The translations under genes and the position numbers were made by a program. From contig NC_088714.1 of NCBI RefSeq assembly GCF_963576615.1, forward strand, positions 2,914,001 to 2,978,000: 64,000 nt of DNA. Direction: 5' to 3'. Below the pieces are notes generated by a model. The model was not told the DNA's origin. It saw only the letters and a list, made by a program, of their open reading frames with translations, and searched no databases. Shown here piece by piece: positions 28,401 through 40,400 of the stretch. Origin of the DNA: Watersipora subatra (lineage: Eukaryota; Bryozoa; Gymnolaemata; Cheilostomatida; Watersiporidae). Within the stretch, counting starts at the first letter, position 1; each line of letters begins with the position of its first letter.

Positions 28401-31400
28401 GAGGAAGACAGAATGGAGGTAAATTAACTTAGAGTCTTCTATACTTAAGCAAATGTAATATTTTTATAGTCATAAATACATATAATAATTAATAAAATGA
28501 TAATTCTTTGCCATCTCCAATCATCGTTTCATAGCTTATCTGCCGTTTTACTTAGCTTTAATATTTTTTTCAAATTTTCTTTGGTAAATTAGAGTCATAA
28601 TTACAAATTATTTTCACTCGTAGGAAGTGGGTAAAATCGATTGATCATTGCAAATCTTTAATTTCCAGAACCAAAGCTTCGAATCGTTGGCTTGGCGTAC
28701 TTGTGCCTTTATTAAATGTTTATTCGTTTTTAAAATTACACTCGCAATCTATTTAACTCCCAATTTGGAAGCTGTCAATAGATACGCTTTAGAATGACAT
28801 ATCTATAAATGACATATATTTATTGCATTTGTTTTACTGATTACAGAATGTTTATGTCGTCCCACCAGCCGAAGAAGCTTTGTCAGTGTGAAAACTGCCA
28901 TAAAGGGGAAAGAGAGACTTGAATGTGTGCTGCATAAGCCATGATGTTTTGTTTGAGTTTGTTGCAGTAGATGAATTTGTCTTATTGTATCAGCTAATAC
29001 TATGTGAGTGGCCACGACTTGATGAATATTTTTAATAAAAGCTTTATGCCGAGATGAAAATATTTTTGCTTGTAAAAATTATATAATAAAATAATATTGT
29101 TGAAGATAATGCAAAACATGATTTGCAGAATATTGTAGTGAATTGGATATGGTATATGGATGTCCGCAGAACTGGAGAATGTGAGTTCAAATCCAGTTGC
29201 AGCAGACTTCTCATCCTTAAAGATGTACAGTGGTGTGCATAAACTTGGAATCACCAGTTAAATCTTCAAATATGTATGTTTATATGCTGTTGTCTAAGAA
29301 ATTCTTTGGAGTTAAGTGCCTCAACCCCATCAATATATATATCATTTGAAAGGGAAAGTTCTGAAGAGCAAGATGATGCCAAATATTCGAAAATATTCTC
29401 AGATTTTTATCGCTGGGGGTGGATCTACCGAAAGGCAGACTTATTGCAGGCTATGAATGTTGTTAGTGAAAATTGATAAAATAGGATACAAACAAACTCT
29501 TTTATACAAATTGGTGGCCTTGAAAAGGGCCGTTGGGTTATTGTTGGTCTTCAGAAGGACTGGTAAGGTGTCTTGAGCTGAGCATTAGTATTTTATTGGC
29601 CAGCCCTTGTTCTTGATCACCATCTGACACTGTCGAGGCATGCTGTTTACCAACTTTCTGAGCTCTTTAATAGCATCTCAGCATCTCCACGGATTAATAT
29701 AAATCACTCAGAAATGATTGTGTTAAATCAATCAATGCATTGTTTGAAGGCACATCTTCTGCTGATCAGATTGATATATAATATCTGGCATGGCATCATA
29801 ATTGGCGGGAAAATAGAAAGCAAATGGAAGATCCATTCGAAATAGAGTGAACAAAACAGTGTGATTCCAAGTTTATGCACACCACTGTAGTTGCGTCAAA
29901 ATTTAAGGTGATCTTAAAAGAAAGCATTTTTTTTTCTCTATCAGTTGATAAGTTGTTTGTTGTGTTACGCGATCGCATTGCCAAGATATTTGAAGATTAA
30001 AACCGAAAAAATCTGATCACCGTAAAAACGCTCAGGCCACAAAAACGTGCCCAGCCTCGCCAAAAATGATGTCACGCGTTTGGCAACCTCTCTCTATCTC
30101 TCGTATTCACATCGGCTATTTGCGATAAAAGTCTAGTCTTACGCGGCTCTATTGGCATATATCTTATTTTGTATTTGCTCGTGTTGGCTAGAATAAAATT
30201 TTAAATCCTGCTACAGATGCATTATTATGAATGTTTAAAAGGCCTCAAATAACGAAAATTGAAAGTTTGTTCTACTCACTTTCTCCAAATGTTGTGTAAA
30301 CATTTGGGTACCGACTACCAATTCTACCGGTGTACGGTAATTCTGTCTAGTCACTTTATGTAAAACGCGGTCTTTGTATCAGCACAGTTCTGCAGCTACC
30401 CATATAAACGATATACAGCCTCCCATAAGCCCCGCCCACATTATGTCGCCTATTACCTATTGCCTACGTACTAGTTTCTTACTAGTTTCTTACTACTAGC
30501 AAGCCACCTCTTTGAAAAGAATATAGACAGGGATAGAGTTTTAAGGATGAGAAGTCTGCTGCAAACTGGATTTGAACTCACATTCTCCAGTTCTGCGGAC
30601 ACCCATATACCATATCCGATTCACTACAATATTCTGCAAATCATGTTTTGCATTATCTTCAACAATATTATTTTATTATATAATTTTTACAAGCAAAAAT
30701 ATTTTCATCTCGGCATAAAGCTTCTATTAAAAATATTCATCAAGTCGTGGCCGCTCACATAGTATTAGCTGATACAATAAGACAAATTCATCTACTGCAA
30801 CAAACTCAAACAAAACATCATCCAGCACGCATTCAAGTCTTGCTTTCTCCTTCATAGCAGTTTCCACACTGACAAAGCTTCTTCGGCTGGTGGGACGACA
30901 TAAACGTTCTGTAATCAGTAAAACAAGTAAATGTAAACAAAGTAGATGCAATAAATATGTCATTCATAGATATGTCATTCTAAAGAGTATCTATTGACAG
31001 CTTCCAAATTGGGAGTTAAATAGATTGCGAGTGTAATTTTAAAAACGAATAAACATTTAATAAAGGCACAAGTACGCCAAGCCAACGATTCGAAGCTTTG
31101 GTTCTGGAAATTAAAGATTTGCAATGATCAATCGATTTTACCCACTTCCTACGTGTGAAAATAATTTGTAATCATGACTCTAATTTACCAAAGAAAATTC
31201 GAAAAAAATATTATAGCTAGGTAAAACGGCAGATAAGCTATGAAACGATGATTGGAGATAGCAAAGAATTATCATTTTATTAATTAGTATATGTATTTAT
31301 GACTATAAAAAAATATTACATTTACTAAAGTATAGAAGACTCTTAAGTTAATTTACCTCCATTCTGTCTTCTTCTGCAGCAAAACGCTGCTGACGCCTGT

Positions 31401-34400
31401 CAGCTTTGGCCATAGGCTGTCTACTCTAATCTTTTACTAAACGTTGCTCAGATAACTCTGAGTAGCGGTCGCTCGAACTTGAAGCCATTTTAAAACTATG
31501 TATAACTTAGTAATTGTTGAAACGCGTTGAATCAGTAACGATGAGCATGAATTCTCTAGCGATGAGAATCTTCGAGATCACAGACAAAGCGTTTTACGAG
31601 TGATAACATTTATTACGGTCTATATAAAAATTTCGCGATCGTGATTGGCTAACGAAGCGACCTCATATTTATCGCTCGTGGTTTCGTTTCAGAAAACAAG
31701 CTAGTGACGTCACGAAATTGGCACACGCTGGAACGTGAGCTTTTTAAAAGAGGGCCTCATTCAAACGCATATATATCTGGACAGGGTTGGTCTACAAAGA
31801 CAAAAATGGCATCAAATTGTAGCTGATGTTTTAGCCTTTTATGGGTCCTAATTTCATTTTTGACGCAACTACATCTTTAAAACTCTATCCCTATCTATAT
31901 TCTTTTCAAAGACGTGGCTTGCTTATTTCACTTCGGTAGTATTCGGTAAGAATACTACTAGTAAGAAACTAGTATGTAGACGGTGTAGGCAATGATATAC
32001 AGCCCCGTCCCAAGGATAGGCGACAGACATAATGTGGGCGGGGCTTATGGGAGGCTGTATATCGTTAGTATGGGTAGCTGCAGAACTGTGCTGATACAAA
32101 GACCGCGTTCTACATAGTTGACTGGACAGAATTACTGTAGACCGGTAGAATTGGTAGTCGGTACCCAAATGTTTACACAACATTTGGAGAAAGTGAGTAG
32201 AACAAATTTTCAATTTTCGTTATTTGAGGCCTTTGAAACATTCATAATAATGCATCTGTAGCAGGATTTAAAATTTTATTCTAGCCAACATGAGCAAATA
32301 CAAAATAAGATATATGCCAATAGAGCCGCGTAAGACTAGACTTTCATCGCAAATAGCCGATGTGAATATGAGAGATAGAGACAGGTTGTCTAATGCGTGA
32401 TCATTTTGGGCAAGTCTGGGCACGTTTTTGTGGCCTGATCGTTTTTACAGCGATCAGATTTTTTCGGTTTTAATCTTCAAATATCTTGGCAATGCGATCG
32501 CGTAACACAACAAACAACATATCAACTGATAGAGAAAAAAAATGCTTTCTTTTAAGATCAACTTAAATTTGACGCAATCACATCTTTAAGCATTCTAATC
32601 ACAATTGACTAATGTAATCGAGGTATATTTATATGTATGCAAGAGAAACAAATATGTATGCAAATGTCTCTACATTAAAAGAAGTATATTTTTTTACACG
32701 AATGCTTACTCGGCACGTTCAACTAAAATCAGATTAGTTGGCAGTATATTATATCTATCAATAATAGTAACTTTCATCTACACCTTTGTCATTTTCTTGC
32801 TAACCTCAATCCTAGTAATGGTGAATATTTACTTTATACTATTTTATTGAAGACTATTTACATATATTGATGTCTTCATGAATAATCATGAAGACATCAA
32901 CACTGTCAATACTGTACACAGTGACATTTGGGTGTCCACTGACTTGTCTACTGTACCTTAAAGTAGACTATGCTAGTTCTACTTATCGTGTTTATGTTGC
33001 CCTCAGTGATATATTAGTTGTATGTTTTTCCTTTCCCAATGCTTAACCTGATGAATGTTTGTCTCTGTTGTATTTTTAACCGCTATTTGCTTTTTAGATG
33101 GAGAATAATGTCATTATCTCCGACTACACGCAGATGGATAGGATCATGAAAGAGGAAAGGCAGTACATCCTGAACATTGTTAAGACTATTAAGAAAGCTG
33201 GTTGCAACATGCTTCTCATTCAGAAGTCGATTCTCAGGTAGGCTCTGATTCTTCCTGTCAGTCACCTCATGTTACTGACAATATATTGATAATTGTTTTG
33301 TTCATATAATCACAATATGGTGATATATTTTTTGTTCATATACTGACAATATGATGATAATTTTGTTGTCAAGGTGTACTTGAATATTATCCATATTAAC
33401 CAAACAACCTCTACGTGTGCCCACCTTGGATTAGATTTTATTTTGCTATCACCAGATGTGGATGGTCTACAGGCTCGCTAGCATTGTATCTTGTACATGT
33501 TGTAATGCATGAAAGCAGTACTTTATGCAGTACTTTTACAGTATCATCACATACTTTAAACTCGGATGTTTGCTGTAAAGAAGTTTAACAATATAGAAAT
33601 GGCAGATGCATCTTCACAAAATATCAGATTGACAGCCATATAGAATTTGTAAAAAATATATTGCTGATAGTTTGGGTGTACCTATAGGCTAGCAATGACT
33701 TGTAGAGAAATGGAACAATTTTACATGAATGAATCGCATAGTGAATTTCTGTGTATAACCTGCGAACAATAAGACGTGTTTCTGATATCAGGTGCAAGTA
33801 CAGTGAAACACGGATAACTCAAACTTCAAGGGACCGAGCAAAAGTGTTCGAGTTATTAGAGCGTTCAAATTATCAGGACAGTCATAAGTGCACGTATTTA
33901 TCAGTAGATACATGTACATATACAAACTATATATCAATCAAAAGCATAGATTGCTTGTTGCAAGTTAGAGGGTCTCTCGTGTGAAGTTTTAAATATTTTT
34001 AATCAGAAAGTAAGATATTTTTCTATCACTTGAGATTTGTTTGTTCCTTTAGGTGATGTGACTGCCAGGACATTCTCAGATTAAAATTGGCAAAACTTGA
34101 TCACGGTTAAAACGCTCAGAAAAAATACATACATATTTTTCTACCCAGCGTTTTAACCAAGATCAATTTTGCAGTAAGTCAGTTATTACAAAACTGCTTT
34201 ACTATTAAAAACCCATTATCAATTTTGCCGATATTACTTTAAAGTTATCCAAATTTTACTTCGCTTTTCTTGCATTCGGAGGGCTTATCGCTAAGCGGAT
34301 GTTTGGTAAAATTTGATTTTTGCAAACCTTTAGAAAAGTCGTTAATGAAAATATTTGCCGATGTTGGTAATAACGAGGCCTAAGAACTACTAAAAGGCGA

Positions 34401-37400
34401 TGTTTGTCTCTATGGCTTGGAATAAAGTGATATTCTAAAGCCATAGTAACAACCGTCTCGGTAGCCGTTTGACAAAAAACTGTTCGAGTTAACGGAGTTT
34501 CAGTCGAGTTATCTAAAGCCATTTATCATTGCGTGAGAACGAACCAAGCAAATCCATTCGAGTTAACCATGTGTTCGATATATCCGAGGGCGATTTATCC
34601 GAGTTTCACTGTACTTGAACCAATTAAGTATTATGTTCTCAAGTGGGTTAAAAAGTCTAAATAAACCACATGATATTTAGAAATAATTTGTAGTTTTTAT
34701 TAAAATGTTGCTAAACATTCTGCGTTTCTCACCATAAAGACTGGTGATGGTATTTGGTGAGAAATTTTTGTTGCTTTTTTGCATCGCAGTTTGCATTTGT
34801 TTTCTGTTAGAGTTTTTAATAAGTCAGCCTCACTGGTACAAGCTAATCTGACTTGTGTGAGGTGGTGAAGACCACCACATATCTGCGTCAAAGATGCGTG
34901 TTAACAGATGTACTTCTGTTTGAATACTACTCATGTTATTTACGACTGCTGCTGGCAGGGATGCTGTGAATGATCTGGCATTGCACTTTCTCGCGAAGAT
35001 GAAGATTATGGTTGTGAAGGACGTAGAAAGAGAGGACATAGAGTTCATCTGCAAAGGTCTTGGCTGCAAGCCAATCGCTTCTCTTGACCACTTCACTGCT
35101 GACATGCTCGGCAGCGCGGAGCTTGCAGAGGAGATGCATGCCGGTTCCACTAAGATTGTAAAGGTGTGTACTGAGACCTAATATATACAGATTGGTGCTA
35201 ACTATAAGTGATAAGCATAATTTGGTCTAAATTATTCTTGTATTTTTTGGAGATTAATTTATATAAAATTAAAGTTATGCGGTCGAATTACATTGAATAA
35301 TGGTTTGGTAACATCGTGCAGGTTACTGGTGTCCAAAACCCAGGAAAAGTCGTATCTGTCATAGTGAGAGGCTCTAACAAGTTGGTGTTGGAGGAAGCGG
35401 ATAGGTCAATCCATGATGCTCTCTGCGTCATCAGATGTCTGGTGAAAAAGAGGTTTGTGAACGATTAAAAATAACAGGCGCTCCCTCGTTTCATAAACAT
35501 TCAGCTACAAACATGTTCACCCATAAAAAAATGTTTGATCACTGATCATGCACCCCTTTAATAACTATGTCAGCCATTACAAACAAGATACCTTTTATGG
35601 ATATCATTAAGAATTGGAATATTTTATTGCTCCTGTAGTTCGTGTACAAAACAATAGTTGTTAGAACTATTAGAGTATACTAGAGCTTCACCAAATACAA
35701 GACGTACACAGCCTATACACTTGCAGTGACTGCAGTAAATGTTCAATTTTTAAAGAAATGGCCTGGATTAGAGGTTTGAAAGCCCTCTCAATATTAATGA
35801 TAGATGAAAAGGAAGAGTAAACTGACTTATTTTGTTTGTTTTACATTGGATCTTCTGAAATATTGATTCACACATGAGAATTCTCAAGCTATTACTCGTT
35901 ACAAACATGATGCTTTCTATTAATAGAACTTTTAAAGCAGTAGATCAGTGAGGTTTGAGCACATTTGAGATCGTAGAAAACGCAGCAACAGAAGATACAA
36001 AGAAATTAAACATAAAAGCTGAGCTCGAAGCCTCATAAAAAGGCAAATTACATTTAGGGGGTGTCAAATAATTAGATGTCTGACACCCCCAAATTACATT
36101 TGGGGGTGTCAAATAATTAGATGTCTGAGTTTTTCTTTTGATGAAACACTTGCCAAAGTTGCTCTCACGTATAAAGTACAGCAATTCTATATGTTGATGG
36201 CCATCAATACATTTGCTTACGCTTATAAATTATTGGATATTATTTGTATTTATGTTCAAACAATTATTTTCACCTGTCTATATGGTTTTGATAGAGCTCT
36301 GATAGCTGGAGGAGGGGCCCCTGAGACAGAGCTGTCAATCAGGTTGAGAGAACATGCTGACACTTTGCTGGGCATGCAGCAATACTGCTTCAGGGCTTAT
36401 GCAGATGCCCTTGAGGTGGTGCCTTTCACACTATCAGAGAATGCTGGTTTGAATCCAATCGCTACAGTCACGGAGCTTAGGAATCGTCATGCCAATGGGG
36501 AGATACACACCGGGATCAACGTCAGGAAGGTATGTCAGTCATTCAGCTAATTACCCATGATTAGCAAACGCAGTGGAACCTCTACTTACGAAAGACTACA
36601 TACAAAACTTTAAAGTTACGAAATATATTTTGGTGAAAATTTTGCATTGATTTATGAACGATATTTCATGATACGACAGAACGAAAGGCTTTTCGTACTT
36701 TGTCTTGTTTGTTAGTTTTGTCTCTAGGCTCATTTGCTGTCCATGGGTACGACTTAGAATGCATCTCACTCAGTTTCCTTTGCAAGAGAAACCCAATTAA
36801 TGACAAGTGTGTTGTTCGTGTTCGTTATATTTGTTCGTGTTCGTTGATTTGGAGTTATCATACATCGCATACAGAGTAGAAAAACTTTTTGTTTCTAGCA
36901 ATTCAGGCTCAGTGTTTTCTGTAGGATAGCAGTTTTTTCAGTTTGTTCCGATATAAATAAATCGTTTTCAAAAACGTTTATTCTGACCAATACAATCCAC
37001 CTCTTTTTACTGCCGTCTATCAACATTCTGTGGTCTTTTCCTAGGTTCATCTAGAAGGCCAAAGGTAAACAAACATACCGTTCATAGTTTTTGCTCATTA
37101 TTTCTCTTCTTTTTACAAGTGGGATCACCTTAACATTTAAGTTTTGTGATTTACATACAATATAAAATTTGAGTATATATTTGTATATATATTGACATCC
37201 AAAGTAATTTAATTTATTTGAATTAGTACACATTTATGCAGTTTTTCACATAGTCTGATTCTATAATATATTGATGATGATAATAAGATAGTATACTAAT
37301 AATAGTAACCAGCTTCTTGTATCGTCCTTTTCTATTTTTAAAATCATTGATTTCTGTAATACTAGTGCTGGTGTTAGTAGTGGTGATAAAAAAGAAAGCT

Positions 37401-40400
37401 GTGCATTCTTTAAAACAAGCAAAAACTATAAAAACAATGTGATCAAACATCTTCGTGTAAATCCTTTAGACAATATCGAAAGCTGTCCAATAGCTATCTA
37501 AAGGAAAAAAGTGAAGAGGCGTGATTATTAAAAAGTGTTCAAGATATCAAATATAAAAACAATAATAAATCAAATAACAATCAAATATATCAAAGGCAAT
37601 AAGCTTTACTCGGCTTGAAAGTGTTTTGGACCAGTTCCATTTCGAATAAGTATGTGTTATCAGGCTTAGTTAGGCGCTCAAGGATCAGATCAGTTATTGG
37701 TCAGAAATCATGAGATCGGAGTTGCACAATTTTATAGACAACACTGCTTGCCAGTGTTAAAGGGCAAGGTGATATATCATTAAAATTTTGGAGTTATTCA
37801 TTCAATTGAACTATTATTCACCCCTTTTTAGAGTAAATGTCTGAAAAAAATAAGCCCTATTATTCTTGTTGTGGTGTACGAGTTGAGCATTTTTAGCCAG
37901 ATGTTATGTAAATATCAAGTTTCCTTGAGCATTGCTTTCATGGTTATTTATAGAGCAGTGATATGTTTGACTGCTGTTCACAAATACCTTAGTATCTAAA
38001 ACAAATGTTTTTGAAATATCTACCAGGAATAATTAGTGCTAATCTAATTGCCCATTAAAAAGTTTGCCCAAGAATATTTTCGGGACAATAGTAAATAATT
38101 TAGTAGTCACATTCAGTGGATGTAACTTCCATTGGTTTTCCGTCACGAGGTCTATTAGCTTGTGTCATCAGAATGTTGAGAAGATAAATTTAACCCTTTC
38201 ATGGGTGAATCAAATGTCGCCTACATATTGCGTTCTCCTTACGGCGGTGCGACATTCACCCATTTGGATGCATGAAATTTGTTAACTTAATTTAAACCGG
38301 TCGTAGATCTTCAAATAAATATGCACGGGGAAGCTAATACATGTCTTTACCAGTTGATATCTATTGCCTGCAATTAACTTTTGATAAGCCTGTTTGCTGT
38401 GCAATTTGTTAGAGCTTTCAAGCTTTTATTTCATTTTAAATTTGATGGCATATTTTTATTTTCTAACTACAGTAGACGCTCCTACAACGTAAATAATCGG
38501 TTCCAGGAATGTTTACGTTATAGGGAATTTACGTCATAAAAACAGTAGTGCATGTAAATTGCCTAATCCATTCCAAGATCTGTACAAACTCACCCCTTTG
38601 GCCATGCAAAATGAAAAAAATTTGATTTAACACCTCTAACTTGTGGGCCATACCGAAACTGCAGCATTATTGGCTCGCACCGTCAACTTTTTTCCTTTTT
38701 CTGATCAATCGTACAGGTTTTTTAAACCAGGGTTGTGTTAATTTTTACAATAAGTTGATGGGGAGCGCACATCTTCGATGTTTATTTACAGCAACTTGCT
38801 TATTTTTTTCTAAACAGCAAAGTATATTCTGCAAAGTAAAACTAATAACAAATATTTTATATTTCTTCAATGAAGCAAAACAACAAAATATTTTTACTAT
38901 AAAAATGTGGTACTATCTGTTCGCTGATTATCTGTATCCAGGGGGCAAGGTTAGGATAAAAGAAAACTTTTGATGATGCTCCAACTCGTCACATTCAGAA
39001 TGGTATATCAACGCTGTAACACTTACACCAATCGATTGCCTTTGTATCTATGAACATTCTTTGTTTTGTCGACACATATGATGATCTATCACGACGAACT
39101 AGAATGCCGCGAAAGTTGTGTAGATATAGCTTTAAACGTACGTCATTTTCTCTCGCAAGTGCGGCGAGATTGAGTAACATTCAAATTGAATTTGAGAACT
39201 CGCCCAACTTGACACTTTACGTTATATGGAGTTTTTTACGTAGTAGGAAGCAAAAACTTCACATGAATTTTTTACATTATCTGGAGTTTACGTTAAAGGA
39301 GCGTCTACTGTAGATGTAACAAGGTTGCATAAAATTTCATTGCACTCATTGATGTTTGCTACCGTTTGCAGCCAAAACTGGCTTTTCATGCGCAGTAGAA
39401 CAAGAGTTATGAGCCTTGAGCTGAGTTCGAATTACCACAATCATGCCATCAAATAATATGCTATAAATCTGCAAATGTATAAGTTATATAATAGTTATAA
39501 TCTATCAACTGCTACAAATATATATTCAAGAACAAGTGGCATAATTATAAGGCATATAAATAAATAAAATAAACAAGTGAACAAATTATAATGCATGCAG
39601 AAACAAATATTAACATTTTAAAACAAATATTTACATTTTTAAAGCAAAAATATTAACACCGTTTGCTTGGCCAGTTGCGTTCTGATTGTTGCTTCTGTGT
39701 GGAACCATTTCATATTCTTATGACTGTTCGATACCGTCCACAGTGTCTTCTGACTTCAAAACCGTTTTCTGCACAACTAATCTAGTTGATGTTAGTGTCC
39801 AAAACAATTATTTAGCAGACTGAAACTTACGCCATGCCATTTTCAGTAGACACTTCTAGCGCAAATAGAGAGAAACTGCATGTAGTCAAAATAGCTTCAA
39901 ATGTTAGGCTCAAAATATGTAGTGGCACAGATTCCATCGTCAATGCAAAACTGTTTCAATATACATTGAAGTATCAAGATCGCGTTAAAAAGGATCTGCC
40001 ATTAGCCTGATACAGTTTCCAATTAATTATTTGATGTTGCAATCAAAGTCTTCACGTAAAAGCCTAAAGACTTGCAGTTGGAAAACGGACTTCGGTACAA
40101 ACAGAAACAACGAACGAATGAATTATTATTGATGTAATCGAGTCATTATTAGTACGGTATTGTGGACACTTTTCTACTGATTACTTGCTATTATGGGTTC
40201 GTAAAAATTAAGAACGTCAAATAGTGGCGGTCAAATAGAATTAGTATTTAAATAGTTTGATGATGGTTTCAACCCTTCCATAAAGCTGGCATTCAAATAA
40301 TGGTAGCATTTAAGTAGAGGTTGTACGGTAACTGGTACTGTAGAGTATCACTTAGCCAACTTCAAGGGAGAGGGAGAAAAGCTCTGACTTTCAGACACTT

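Larger units (their letters stand above)
27871..29216 (+). mobile_element. TTAA-bounded unit A with mini-gene
   Basis: TTAA at 27867-27870 and 29217-29220. It starts AGATGTGGTTGCGTCAAAA, a start shared with units B, A' and B'. It contains a Pol II-like promoter (28045-28136), a two-exon mini-gene (28287-29035) and, near its end, a tRNA-like B-box (GAGTTCAAATCC). A 1332-bp inverted copy is at 30545-31876. TTAA target sites are known for piggyBac and Kolobok transposons. Confidence 0.8.
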
